From the NCBI RefSeq assembly GCF_004104355.1, contig NZ_RJLM01000003.1:1-64000 (forward strand): DNA of 64,000 nucleotides, given 5' to 3'. The notes under the pieces are model-generated. The model made no database searches and had not been told where the DNA came from. It saw nothing but the letters and a program-made list of their open reading frames with translations. The stretch is from Photobacterium chitinilyticum. GTDB lineage: Bacteria; Pseudomonadota; Gammaproteobacteria; Enterobacterales; Vibrionaceae. The translations under genes and the position numbers were made by a program. This document shows, piece after piece, positions 36,824-46,413 of this stretch (positions are counted from its first letter, which is position 1; every line of letters starts with the position of its first letter).

Positions 36824-38119
36824 TTAAACAACAACCATATCCTGCTGCCTGCGCAAGATCCGTTGTTCAGCAATTGTTGAGAGTATGAACATCATGACAT
36901 ACCCCAATCCGAGGGCGACAATAATGGCAACAACATTGGTGGTAAACATAGAAAGAAAATAAAACGCAGCAACCAAAGTAACGATACCACTAAAACGAAT
37001 AAGCAAGCTCTGAGTGAAATTACCGTGTGCTTTAATATAAGCCAACTGGTACGCATTGAGCATCATGAATACAAAGAAGATCGAAAAATGGAACAATACC
37101 GGCACTGCGCTTTTGTATTCAGCAGGGAATACCCACAGTACGATCTTCTCTCCCCACAATAGCATGCTTACAAAAAAGATAGCTGAAACAGAAACAGCCA
37201 ACTTAAACACCCAGCGCCGAATTGATCTAATTTGAGCATGCTGTTCCTTACGCACGCAAACAGCCAGCTCTGGCAATACAAAGCGGTATATTGGGAACAC
37301 AAATAACATGGTCATATAAGTAAAGACCGGTCGTACAATCACCTGAAAATCCCCAAGCTCATCGACACTGAAATGGCTGATGGTCAGCAATACCGTGATA
37401 TATATCATCAATATACTCGCACCGGCTTCCAACGAGGCCGTGAAGCTTTTTTTGACATAATTGATGAGTGACGGATTCAGGTGTACCGTGGCCAAAGGCC
37501 GGGTTGCTATCTCTTTTCTACGGCGGATATACATGAATGCAGCCACACTTAGAGATGATAAGCTCATGCTATAGAATAAGGAGGAAAGCGCCTCAAGCTT
37601 TAATACGTAATAGCACAGCAGGAACAGCACCACATTACCCAACGGCTCCATCCAGGTCACCTTGTTGGAAATACTGTACAGCCGGTACATAGCTACCAGG
37701 TTGGTAAAGTAGACTTTCAGCCCCATGCTAAATATCACACCGACCAGCTCCAGATAACCCACGTTGATATGAAGCCGGTGCTTGATATAGGGAATCACCA
37801 GCCCCCAGGTAATCAGTACCATAACTATGAGGCTGAATCGAAAAATGTTGATAATGTCGCGATCATTTTGGGTCTGGCTGTAGCTCACTACCATCGACGA
37901 GCGAAATCCTGTCATCAAAATCAGTGACAGCGAAATAATGTCGACCACGCTGTGAAACAGGGCCAGGTCCCCTTTCGGCACCCACTGCGCCAGCCATATT
38001 TTGAAGAGAAACCCAACGGAAATACTGGCCAAAGTTGCCCAAACACCGGTGATAAATGCTTGTTTGAGCCGAGACAGTGCATCATCTTGCGGCATCTCTT
38101 GAGCTAATTTCTTTTCCAT
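36824..38119 (-). CDS. Polysaccharide flippase-like membrane protein (Wzx/MVF superfamily)
   Basis: The 431-residue product has about 12 hydrophobic segments spread over the chain and no soluble domain, as in oligosaccharide flippases of the MOP (MVF/Wzx) superfamily. The front WATLASISVGFLFKIWLAQW and the mid segment VKKSFTASLEAGASILMIY are typical. Such proteins move lipid-linked oligosaccharides across the inner membrane. No glycosyltransferases lie nearby, so it is an isolated flippase, and its substrate is unknown. The charged N-terminus is cytosolic. Confidence 0.78.
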   Translation of the reverse strand: MEKKLAQEMPQDDALSRLKQAFITGVWATLASISVGFLFKIWLAQWVPKGDLALFHSVVDIISLSLILMTGFRSSMVVSYSQTQNDRDIINIFRFSLIVMVLITWGLVIPYIKHRLHINVGYLELVGVIFSMGLKVYFTNLVAMYRLYSISNKVTWMEPLGNVVLFLLCYYVLKLEALSSLFYSMSLSSLSVAAFMYIRRRKEIATRPLATVHLNPSLINYVKKSFTASLEAGASILMIYITVLLTISHFSVDELGDFQVIVRPVFTYMTMLFVFPIYRFVLPELAVCVRKEQHAQIRSIRRWVFKLAVSVSAIFFVSMLLWGEKIVLWVFPAEYKSAVPVLFHFSIFFVFMMLNAYQLAYIKAHGNFTQSLLIRFSGIVTLVAAFYFLSMFTTNVVAIIVALGLGYVMMFILSTIAEQRILRRQQDMVVV

Positions 38120-38373
38120 AACACTGACAACGTTAACTTCGATGACTGCATATTACTTCATTCACGAAACCAGATCCCTGCGAAGTGATGGTAAAACTAA
38201 AAAATAAGTATTCTCATTCGGAGGTGAGAAGGCTATACACCGAAAGAATTCCTGCCCTATTGAAGAAAATGTCAGCAACATAACTATACTTACCAACTGG
38301 TACGATCTGTATGCAATTAATTATTGCCGTTTTGTTTCCAACAAAATTGGTAATTAAAAAGGAGATAACAGGC

Positions 38374-39816
38374 ATGACGGAATCAGTGGTACAGGACAAT
38401 CCGCTAGAGAAACGAACCCTGAACGACCTCCCCCAGCCCAAAGGCTGGCCAGTACTCGGTAACTTCCTCCAAATACAAACGACTAAGCTACACCAGCAAT
38501 TAGAACAATGGGCAACTGAGTATGGTGATACTTATAAAATTGATATTGCCGGCATGATATTTGTGGTGATTTCTGATCCCGTTGTCGTCAAAGATATTTT
38601 GCGTCGTCGCCCAAAGTCCTTTAACCGTACTGCCAGCCTGGAACGAGTATTCAAAGAGCTTGGCATCCACGGCGTACTTTCCGCCAATGGCGAAAGCTGG
38701 AAGCGACAGCGCAGACTCATCATGCCCGCATTCAGCAAAAAGAGCCTCGCTTCATTCTTCCCATTATTAGAGCAAACTAGCGAACGTCTTAGACTTCGAC
38801 TATTACAAAGCTGCAGTCACAATACCAATATCGACATTCATGATGATCTCCGGCGTTTTACCGTCGACATAACAACTGCTCTGGTATTCGGTCATGACAC
38901 TCGGCTGTTGGAAAAAGATGAAGACGGGCTTCAGATGTACCTCGAAGTCATTTTTCCACAACTTAACAGCCGTACAAAAATGCCCTTCCCCTATTGGCAG
39001 TACATCAAACTAAAAAAAGATCGGAAATTAGATCAAGCATTGGTCGAGGTTGAAAAATACGCAATGAAGATAGTCGACCAGACTCGGAGCGAGTTACTAT
39101 TAAAGCCGGAGCTGGCAAATGCACCCGTTACTATATTGCAAGCTATGGTTGCCGCATCTGATGATGAAGATAACCGCCTAAGCGATGAAGAGCTGTTTGC
39201 CAATATCCTGACTCTGCTGCTGGCAGGCGAGGATACAACCTCCAACCTGATCGCCTGGATGCTGTATTTCCTCCGCCAAATGCCAGATGTTCAGCAAAAA
39301 ATCACCGAAGAAGCTAACAGAGTCTGCACAATGCATAATGGTTCTCTTTGTGTTCAAGGGCTTGAAGAGCTTACATATCTAGAAGCTGTTGCTCGGGAAA
39401 CTCTGCGACTAAAATCCACAGCACCAATGATATCGGCAGAAACTGCCAGCGAACAAACACTACTTGACGGAACTGAGTTGCCTGCCGGAACCAGTCTTTT
39501 TCTACTAACTAGGCTCGGCGGGCTGAATGCTGCACATTTTCCTGACGCCGAGCAGTTCAAGCCTGAACGCTGGCTAGAAGGCTCGTTAACCCAAGAAGCC
39601 TGCCCGCATAGAGCCACCAGCCATTTTCCCTTCGGTGGCGGGGCCCGTCATTGTCCGGGAGAAACACTGGCCTTCATGGAGGCAAAAATGGTTGTTGCTA
39701 TGCTTTGCCAGCACTTCGAGATCTCTCAACCAAATGTCTCCACCGTTGTGGAAGAGGAATTTGCTATCACTATGCGGCCGAAAAACCTCCAAGTTTGTTT
39801 ACGGCCAAAGCCATAA
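38374..39816 (+). CDS. Cytochrome P450
   Basis: AAGGAG nine bases upstream sets the start at MTESVVQDN; the longer ORF to 38311 is not needed. The 480-residue protein shows the I-helix oxygen-binding motif AGEDTTSN, the ExxR of the K helix (ETLRLKS), the PERW segment and the heme loop FPFGGGARHCPGE with proximal Cys427. There is no membrane anchor, so it is a soluble bacterial P450; the sequence is closer to the fatty-acid/xenobiotic type of eukaryotic-like classes than to camphor-type ones, judging by the PERF/PERW and AGEDTT motifs. No ferredoxin or reductase gene is next to it. The substrate is unknown. Confidence 0.93.
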   Translation: MTESVVQDNPLEKRTLNDLPQPKGWPVLGNFLQIQTTKLHQQLEQWATEYGDTYKIDIAGMIFVVISDPVVVKDILRRRPKSFNRTASLERVFKELGIHGVLSANGESWKRQRRLIMPAFSKKSLASFFPLLEQTSERLRLRLLQSCSHNTNIDIHDDLRRFTVDITTALVFGHDTRLLEKDEDGLQMYLEVIFPQLNSRTKMPFPYWQYIKLKKDRKLDQALVEVEKYAMKIVDQTRSELLLKPELANAPVTILQAMVAASDDEDNRLSDEELFANILTLLLAGEDTTSNLIAWMLYFLRQMPDVQQKITEEANRVCTMHNGSLCVQGLEELTYLEAVARETLRLKSTAPMISAETASEQTLLDGTELPAGTSLFLLTRLGGLNAAHFPDAEQFKPERWLEGSLTQEACPHRATSHFPFGGGARHCPGETLAFMEAKMVVAMLCQHFEISQPNVSTVVEEEFAITMRPKNLQVCLRPKP

Positions 39817-39880
39817 GGAATGGCTGAAGGTGGACGGCAATTCATGCGCATAACAGCATGAATTGCCACGCTGTACTGAT

Positions 39881-41674
39881 TTACCGGCCTCTTTCGGTGT
39901 CAGAGGTATCAAACTGCAATTCACACAGACGCTGATACAGCTCAGATTGTTCCAGTAACTGTGCATGGGTCCCTTGGGCCAATATCCTGCCTTGATCCAG
40001 CAGCACGATCATATCAGCATGAATAACGGTAGAAAGCCGATGAGCAATGATTAGCGTTGTCCGGTTTTCCATTAACTCGTTAAGAGCAGCCTGTACATGA
40101 AACTCGCTTTCTGCATCCAAGGCACTCGTGGCCTCGTCCAGGAGCAAGACTTCCGGATCTTTCAGGATCGCTCTGGCAAGCGCAATGCGCTGTTTTTGGC
40201 CGCCGGATAAACGTACACCTTGCTCACCAAGGTAGCTCTTGTATCCTTCAGGCAGATCAAGAATGAATTCATGAGCATGTGCTCGTTTGGCTGCCAAGAT
40301 AACCTCTTCATCCGTGGCATCGGGACGACCATAACGGATATTGTGCCAGACATCCGAGCTGAACATGGTCGGCTGTTGTTGCACCATCCCCATCTGCTGG
40401 CGAAGATGTTGCGGTTCAAGCTGTTGAATGGGAGTCTCTTTGAACCTAATTTCACCCAGAGACGGATCATAGAAGCGTTGTAGCAATTCAAACAGCGTCG
40501 TTTTCCCGGCTCCCGAAGGTCCAACCAAGGCAACTACCTGTCCTTTTTTAATATCCAGACTAATGTCTGCCAAAGCCGCGCTATTCAGACGTGACGGGTA
40601 GCTGAAATGTACCTGTTCAAATGCAATGACAGTGTCGGCTGACTCATCAAGTTTTGCCACTTTGTGTGGCGCTTTAATTGCACTTTCTACCGCCAATAGC
40701 TCAAACAACCGTTCTGCCGAACCCGCCGCCCGCTGTAGCTCACCATACACTTCCGAGATCGTGGCCAGAGACATGGCAACCATAACGGCATAAAAAATAA
40801 ATGCTGCCAATTCACCTTCGCTGATCCTGCCTGCCAGCACATCCATGCCGCCGACCCACAGCATGATACTGATGGCGCCAAATACCAAGAAAATCACTGC
40901 CGCTATAAGGACAGCCCGTTGCTTTACCCGTTGCCGCGCAACGGCAAACGCGGTTTCAACTTCCGCGCCGAAAGCCTCCTTTTCCTCCCCCTCTCGGGTA
41001 TAGCTTTGAACCACTTTGATATTTTGAATGATCTCACCTGCATAGGTTCCTACATCGGCAATACTGTCTTGGCTTTTTCTCGCCAATCGACGAACCTTAC
41101 GACCGTAATAAAGCATCGGTAACAGCACAACAGGTACGAAGCCCACCACCAGCAGGGTCAGCTTCAGGTTGGTAAGCACCAACATCAGCAAACCACCGAC
41201 AAACATCAAGACACTTCGCAACGCCATAGAAAATGACGAACCAATAATAGACTGCAGCAAAGTGGTATCTGTCGTCAGGCGAGACATGATCTCGCCGCTA
41301 CGGTTTTCTTCAAAATAACTAGGATGAAGGCCGAGCAAACGGTCGAACACAGCCTTGCGAATGTCGGCGCAGACTCTCTCTCCCAGCCAGGACATCAGAT
41401 AAAAACGGATAAAGGTGCCCACAGCCAAAATACTGATCATCACCACCATCACGCCAATTGCATGGCTTAGCTGCTCTTCTGAGCCAGCCATAAAACCGTT
41501 ATCAATAATCATCTTAACCCCCTGCCCTATTGACAGAGTGATAACGGCCGTCACCAGCAAGGCCAGTAGCGCCGCAATAACCATTGTTTTATAAGGCTTC
41601 ACGAACCTCAGTATCGGCAACAGTGGATCCAGTGCTTTTGTATATTGAGTGTTGTCACTCTTGTCGTGGGGCAT
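39881..41674 (-). CDS. MsbA-like ABC exporter (fused membrane and ATPase domains)
   Basis: The 597-residue half-transporter has six membrane helices in residues about 25-310 followed by an ATPase domain. Visible motifs are Walker A GPSGAGKTT, the Q-loop VQQQPTMFSSDVWHNI, the signature LSGGQKQR, Walker B VLLLDEATSALD and the H-loop IIAHRLST. It should dimerise in the inner membrane and export a lipid, peptide or drug. It is similar to the MsbA/BmrA group, but the usual msbA neighbour lpxK is absent, so a drug or lipid exporter of narrower role is as likely. It is convergent with the P450 gene. Confidence 0.9.
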   Translation of the reverse strand: MPHDKSDNTQYTKALDPLLPILRFVKPYKTMVIAALLALLVTAVITLSIGQGVKMIIDNGFMAGSEEQLSHAIGVMVVMISILAVGTFIRFYLMSWLGERVCADIRKAVFDRLLGLHPSYFEENRSGEIMSRLTTDTTLLQSIIGSSFSMALRSVLMFVGGLLMLVLTNLKLTLLVVGFVPVVLLPMLYYGRKVRRLARKSQDSIADVGTYAGEIIQNIKVVQSYTREGEEKEAFGAEVETAFAVARQRVKQRAVLIAAVIFLVFGAISIMLWVGGMDVLAGRISEGELAAFIFYAVMVAMSLATISEVYGELQRAAGSAERLFELLAVESAIKAPHKVAKLDESADTVIAFEQVHFSYPSRLNSAALADISLDIKKGQVVALVGPSGAGKTTLFELLQRFYDPSLGEIRFKETPIQQLEPQHLRQQMGMVQQQPTMFSSDVWHNIRYGRPDATDEEVILAAKRAHAHEFILDLPEGYKSYLGEQGVRLSGGQKQRIALARAILKDPEVLLLDEATSALDAESEFHVQAALNELMENRTTLIIAHRLSTVIHADMIVLLDQGRILAQGTHAQLLEQSELYQRLCELQFDTSDTERGR

Positions 41675-41758
41675 AACCTACCGTGATGTTGGGTGTAAAG
41701 GATAAGGATAATACGTCGGAATGGATGGATTAGAAAAGTGCTGATTAGTCAGTATATT

Positions 41759-41802
41759 TACGAAGCGCCCATACAGCATCCATGCCGCGGGCACTTCGCT
41801 AG
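41759..41802 (-). terminator. Imperfect hairpin after the ferritin-like gene
   Basis: CGAAGCGCCC and GGGCACTTCG pair over ten bases with one wobble, just downstream of the stop codon on the minus strand. The T-tract is weak. Confidence 0.4.
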
Positions 41803-41806
41803 GGGC

Positions 41807-42265
41807 TTAGCTATGAAACGGTTTAACATCACCCGGCTTTCTAAGCATTTTGTCGACCTCATCAAGGTGCAGTTCTTCCTGGGCTATCATTTCCCTCGCA
41901 TACTCTTCCAATAATACCGACTCACCTTCAGCTAAATGCAAAAGCTTATAATACAGGGCCAAAGCGGATTTCTCATGATCCAGGCTTTCCCTGAGAATAT
42001 CGCCAATATCGTGTTTTCGTGTTTCCAATAAAGGACCGACCTTCAACGATGGATGCCCGCCAAGTAAAGTTACCATTTCACCGGCTTTGTGGGCGTGGGT
42101 AAGCCCCTCATTGGCATTACCTTTTAGCCAGGAAACAATCGGTATCCGGTTATAACCAAAAACCATCAAAGAATAGTGGGTGTAGCGAACCACACCGGCC
42201 AACTCTACTTCCATAATATTATTCAACAAATCTATTACTTGTTGTTTTTCACTGTCATTCATCAT
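41807..42265 (-). CDS. Bacterioferritin-like ferritin-superfamily protein
   Basis: The 152-residue all-helical protein has a di-iron ferritin-like pattern: Glu21 in EVELAGVVRYTHY, Glu53 and His57 in NEGLTHAHKAGE, Glu98 in LDHEKSAL, and Glu130/His133 in AQEELHLDEV. It resembles the bacterioferritin domain, but the heme-ligating methionine is not obvious, so an iron-oxidising or Dps-like role without heme is possible. It is a single gene; the closest neighbour is the ABC exporter on the same strand, 130 bases away. Iron storage or detoxification is the most likely role. Confidence 0.8.
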   Translation of the reverse strand: MMNDSEKQQVIDLLNNIMEVELAGVVRYTHYSLMVFGYNRIPIVSWLKGNANEGLTHAHKAGEMVTLLGGHPSLKVGPLLETRKHDIGDILRESLDHEKSALALYYKLLHLAEGESVLLEEYAREMIAQEELHLDEVDKMLRKPGDVKPFHS

Positions 42266-42403
42266 GAATCCTTACCTGTCTGCAAAAGGCAACAACATGT
42301 GATTCGAAGCCACCGCCTAGAGTGAAAGTAACCAGTACAATTTTAGTCGAGAAACAGGTATGAGGTGCGATGTAGTATAGTTCACTCCAACCATATTAAT
42401 AGC

Positions 42404-43129
42404 TCAACTTATCAGATACTTAGCTCCTGAGATCATTGGCAGCTTGTACAAATTGTCCATCAACTTTCGATGCCGTCTTTCCTCGTTGTTCAAAAGCCGA
42501 TAAAACGACCGTAACTCATTGTTGAGATAAACATCGCTACCAAACGTCGCCTCCAACTGATACGCCCGTCTGATAATCTGTGCATTTATATTCCTGTTTT
42601 TTGGCAACGTGTGGTTATAAGTTTCGATTGCATCAACCCTATTAAGTATATGTTTTATATAAGACATATTTTTCAGGTAATTTTTCTGTGCAAAACCGTT
42701 GATATGCGGAATCGAAAGATAGCATTGCCTTTCTGCAAGCAAATCAAGATAGTAATAAATGTCTTTGTTAGTTCTCTTCATTCTGCTGCGGTGCTTATTA
42801 CCCTCAACCTCTCTGCGATAAAACGCCTCAAGATCTGCTATCTCCTTGAAATAAACTAAAACATCAAAGCCATCTTCACACCCAAGTTCAATACCTGGTA
42901 CATTATTGATACCAGCCTCATAAGCAGCAACGGCTCCCCTAATTTCATTATGATCCGTAATAGATATCAGGTGTTTTTCTCTCTTCAGAAATTCATGCAA
43001 AAAAGGAAATGTTGTAAAGCAATCTGAAGCGGTTGTGTGCAAATGAAAATCGAGATAAATAAATTCATCCCTTGGCTTAAACTCATAAAAACCCGAAAAA
43101 AAATCGGACACTTTATCAAATTCAATCAT
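42404..43129 (-). CDS. PHP-domain metal-dependent phosphoesterase-like protein
   Basis: AGGGGGG six to seven bases before this ATG marks the start (MIEFDKVSDFF), so the longer ORF is rejected. The 241-residue product has the PHP metal motifs: DFHLHTTASD (His29, His31, Asp36), ITDHNE (Asp59, His60), GIELGCED (Glu81) and SIPHING. PHP domains are metal-dependent phosphoesterases found alone or in DNA polymerases. A substrate cannot be told. The C-terminal third, rich in basic and aromatic residues, is specific to this protein. It is divergent from the Lon-like protease gene. Confidence 0.78.
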   Translation of the reverse strand: MIEFDKVSDFFSGFYEFKPRDEFIYLDFHLHTTASDCFTTFPFLHEFLKREKHLISITDHNEIRGAVAAYEAGINNVPGIELGCEDGFDVLVYFKEIADLEAFYRREVEGNKHRSRMKRTNKDIYYYLDLLAERQCYLSIPHINGFAQKNYLKNMSYIKHILNRVDAIETYNHTLPKNRNINAQIIRRAYQLEATFGSDVYLNNELRSFYRLLNNEERRHRKLMDNLYKLPMISGAKYLIS

Positions 43130-43304
43130 AACGGCCCCCCTAATAAAGATAGAAGAAACCGTCCAATGTTGATAAGCATATTGGCGTATCAACAAGCCCT
43201 CCCCTGACATGTCACCTCAGATGAATTCACCTGTAAAGTCAGTCAAAAAGATCATTGATTATTATACTTAGCGATACAACAACGATGATAGGTGAACCAG
43301 CGCT

Positions 43305-45764
43305 ATGAAAGATTTTTCATCAAAAAACAGCCCACTTAGTGGTAAGGAGGTTATCTCAACCCAAGCAACAAAACTGAATGCTGGCGAGTTGTACCACCCC
43401 TGTGACCCAAACCAATTCGATTTTGAAACCACCAACGACATCGAACAAAGTACCAGCCCTCTCGGGCTGGACCGCGCTATTGAAGCAATCAAATTGGGTA
43501 TTGGGATCCGATCAACAGGCTTTAATATCTTCATCATGGGTTCAACCGGACTCGGTAAACATGCTATCGCAGAGCAACTGCTTCTTCAGCATCGAGATCT
43601 CAACAAAACGCTTTTCGACTGGTGTTATGTCAATAACTTCGATGATGCAAACAAACCTGTCGCACTTCAATTACCCGCCGGAATGGGCGTTAGGCTGAAG
43701 TCTGAAGTACATCAACTCATAGAATCGCTTAGAAAAACTGTCCCCTCATTATTGCAAAATGAAGACTACATCCAAAATACAGATCGGCTTCAAAATGAAC
43801 TTAACGAGAGGGAAATTGCAGCATTTCAGTCAATCGAAGAGAAGGCTAAAGCCCAGAACTGTATCTTAAAAAGATCCCAAAACGGTTACCTTATTCATCC
43901 AGTCAAAGATGGTAAAGTTCTCAGTAAAGAAAAATTCGCCAAACTACCCGATAATGAAAAAGAGGTAATCGACAAGTCCATTGAAGAGCTCCGTCTATTG
44001 CTAGTAAATCTACTCAAGCAGGTTCCTCTCTGGGATCAGGAGATGAAAGAGAAGAAGAACAAACTAGAGCGAGAATATGTAGTCATCACTGTTGACTATC
44101 TTGTTGGACAGCTTCCTGAAAAATTGATGGCTATCGACTCCGTTAATCACTACATAGAAAGTCTAAAAAGACACGTACTCGACAACATTCCCCTCTTTAC
44201 CGGTAGCCTTGAGACAGAAGTCAACGAATATACAGGGCAAAAACTCAGCTTTAGCCCTTTTACCGCTTATGATGTAAATATTATTATCGATAACTGCAAC
44301 ACTGACGCGCCGCCAATTATTTATGAAGACAACCCCACCTACGCCAATTTAATTGGTCGAATTGAACACAAAGGAGAATTAGGCACTTTTTTAACTAACT
44401 TTACCTTAATTAAACCCGGTGCTTTTCATCGTGCCAATGGTGGATATTTAATTATTGATGTTATTCAGCTGCTTAATAAACCCTTTGTCTGGGATGTATT
44501 TAAACGGACATTGCTTTCAAACAAACTGAAAATCCAACCCTTGGAACAGCTTCTTAGCGTCAATAGCATCGCCAGCCTGGAACCTGAGAGCATCCCTCTT
44601 GATGTCAAAATCATTTTGGTTGGTGATCGCCTAATGTACTACATGCTCAAACAGTACGATCCTGAATTTGGTCTGCTTTTCAAGGTTCAGGCAGACTGTT
44701 CTGAAGAAATCAATCGAACGACGGAGTCTTGCTTGCTCTATTCACAGCTTATCAGACAGATTCAAGCAGACGCACAAACACGCCCGCTCGATCGTACCGC
44801 AGTGGCAAGGGTCATTGAATTTGCTGCGCGTCAAGCAGAAGACGGTGAAAAGCTAACCCTTCATAGGGGCAACATCAGCACTATCATACTCGAAGCTAAT
44901 TTCTGGGCAGAGCAACATAACCATGATGTAATAAACAGTAGTGCAATTCAGCAAGCTATAGAGGCAAAGCAGTTCAGAGCCGGCTATCTGAAAGAGTGCA
45001 TTACCGACAATATTCATCGCGGCATTAACCAAATTGATACCCAGGGAGAAAAAATAGGCCAGGTCAACGGACTTTCAGTCATTAGTGTCGATGAAAATAT
45101 GTTTGGCCGCCCCTGTCGTATCACTGCTGCCGTCCATCTGGGGCAAAGTAATGTCGTCAACATTGAGCGCGAAGTGGATATGAGCGGCCCAAGCCACTCC
45201 AAAGGTGTAATGATCCTGACAGCCTTTCTTCGCGAACAATACGAGCAAAGACAACCCCTATCCTTCTCGGCAACTCTCACTTTCGAGCAATCCTACGGAA
45301 TGGTTGACGGTGATAGTGCTTCTACCGCTGAGCTCTGCGCCTTGTTGTCCGCAATTGCACAAATCCCGCTAAAGCAAAATATCGCAATCACTGGAGCTAT
45401 CGATCAGCATGGAAATATCGAGGCTATCGGCGGCGTCAACGAAAAAATCGAAGGCTTCTTCGATATTTGCAACCTCAATGGATTAACCGGAGAACAAGGT
45501 GTCATCATCCCGAGAACTAACATTGCCCACTTAATGGTTAATGAGAACGTTCGTCTATCCGTATTAGAAGGACGCTTTCATATTTGGGTCGCAGATCATG
45601 TCAATCACGTAATGACTCTACTCACCGGAATACCGATGGGGAAATTAAACACCAAAAAACAATACCCGGCCAATAGCGTCAATGCAGCCATTACTTCCCG
45701 AATTAAACAGATGAACAAAGCCCTTAATACGCCTAATGGTACAAGGGCTTCCAGAAAAAGATAA
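43305..45764 (+). CDS. Lon-like ATP-dependent serine protease (S16, Lon-related type)
   Basis: The 819-residue protein has an N-terminal AAA-like part with P-loop GSTGLGKH (about 77-84), a long charged middle segment (about 130-250), a LIGRIEH...GAFHRANGGYLIID ATPase part, and a C-terminal Lon protease domain. The Ser-Lys dyad is clear: Ser671 in GDSASTAE and Lys714 in NEKIEGF, 43 residues apart exactly as in E. coli Lon. The residue after the P-loop lysine is His, not Ser or Thr, so ATP binding may be altered. Lon-related proteases of this type lack the Lon substrate-binding N-domain; their targets are largely unknown. Confidence 0.9.
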   Translation: MKDFSSKNSPLSGKEVISTQATKLNAGELYHPCDPNQFDFETTNDIEQSTSPLGLDRAIEAIKLGIGIRSTGFNIFIMGSTGLGKHAIAEQLLLQHRDLNKTLFDWCYVNNFDDANKPVALQLPAGMGVRLKSEVHQLIESLRKTVPSLLQNEDYIQNTDRLQNELNEREIAAFQSIEEKAKAQNCILKRSQNGYLIHPVKDGKVLSKEKFAKLPDNEKEVIDKSIEELRLLLVNLLKQVPLWDQEMKEKKNKLEREYVVITVDYLVGQLPEKLMAIDSVNHYIESLKRHVLDNIPLFTGSLETEVNEYTGQKLSFSPFTAYDVNIIIDNCNTDAPPIIYEDNPTYANLIGRIEHKGELGTFLTNFTLIKPGAFHRANGGYLIIDVIQLLNKPFVWDVFKRTLLSNKLKIQPLEQLLSVNSIASLEPESIPLDVKIILVGDRLMYYMLKQYDPEFGLLFKVQADCSEEINRTTESCLLYSQLIRQIQADAQTRPLDRTAVARVIEFAARQAEDGEKLTLHRGNISTIILEANFWAEQHNHDVINSSAIQQAIEAKQFRAGYLKECITDNIHRGINQIDTQGEKIGQVNGLSVISVDENMFGRPCRITAAVHLGQSNVVNIEREVDMSGPSHSKGVMILTAFLREQYEQRQPLSFSATLTFEQSYGMVDGDSASTAELCALLSAIAQIPLKQNIAITGAIDQHGNIEAIGGVNEKIEGFFDICNLNGLTGEQGVIIPRTNIAHLMVNENVRLSVLEGRFHIWVADHVNHVMTLLTGIPMGKLNTKKQYPANSVNAAITSRIKQMNKALNTPNGTRASRKR

Positions 45765-45765
45765 G

Positions 45766-46083
45766 CTATAATGCCAACTTATATGAAACAACAAACAACT
45801 GCTTGATACCCGGATAGATTTCTTGGATAACCTCTTTGAGTACAGGTAATGACATATTCTCTTGTTCTGCATGAAAATCTGATAGCTCATCAAACAAGAT
45901 TGGCTCTACCGACAAGATTTCTAACCGGCAAAACTCTCGACCATCTTCAAATGTCGAAACATTGACAACGGTACCCGGCACATAATTATTCTCAGATTCA
46001 TCACGAATCGTTATCGTCTTTTTTCCGGCTAAAATATCGGCTTCAAAGCGTTCAAAGAAAGTCATCACTGTTGGGGCTGCCAT
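45766..46083 (-). CDS. ASCH-domain N(4)-acetylcytidine amidohydrolase (YqfB type)
   Basis: The ATG at 46083 is taken as the start, giving 105 residues; the longer ORF begins with TTG. It aligns with E. coli YqfB along its length: TFFERFEADILAGKKTITIRDESE near the start is split here as TFFERFEADILAGKK and TITIRDESENNY, and HAEQENMSL and IYPGIKQLFV follow. YqfB hydrolyses N4-acetylcytidine to cytidine and acetate. The catalytic Lys, Thr and Glu region of the ASCH fold is visible in GKKTITIRDE. Its stop codon lies one base from that of the convergent Lon-like gene. Confidence 0.9.
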   Translation of the reverse strand: MAAPTVMTFFERFEADILAGKKTITIRDESENNYVPGTVVNVSTFEDGREFCRLEILSVEPILFDELSDFHAEQENMSLPVLKEVIQEIYPGIKQLFVVSYKLAL

Positions 46084-46413
46084 ACTAATCCGTTTTATCA
46101 AAATTTAAGGGATAGTCATTGTACCCTAGCCAACGGTAAGCGAAAGTACATACCTCCAAAAACGCCTACCACTCACCTTATATCCAACACATAACGCTAG
46201 CAATCCAACAATATTAACAGGTATTCATTTATACCCACAAAGCATTAACATACTCAAACTTCCTATTAATGTGTTTTGTATATAATCCTGTTTCAGCTTC
46301 TTTAATACCTTTTCATCGATAATTATTCATTTTCTAAAACACGATGAAACCAGAACAAGGCTCAACACAAACAGCTGTACAACAATAACCATATAAATAT
46401 TAAAGGATTTTTC
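46084..46413. other. AT-rich intergenic region, divergent promoters
   Basis: About 330 bases between the YqfB-type gene and the chemoreceptor gene, which read away from each other. AAAGGA lies before the GTG start at 46414. No other feature is recognised. Confidence 0.5.
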
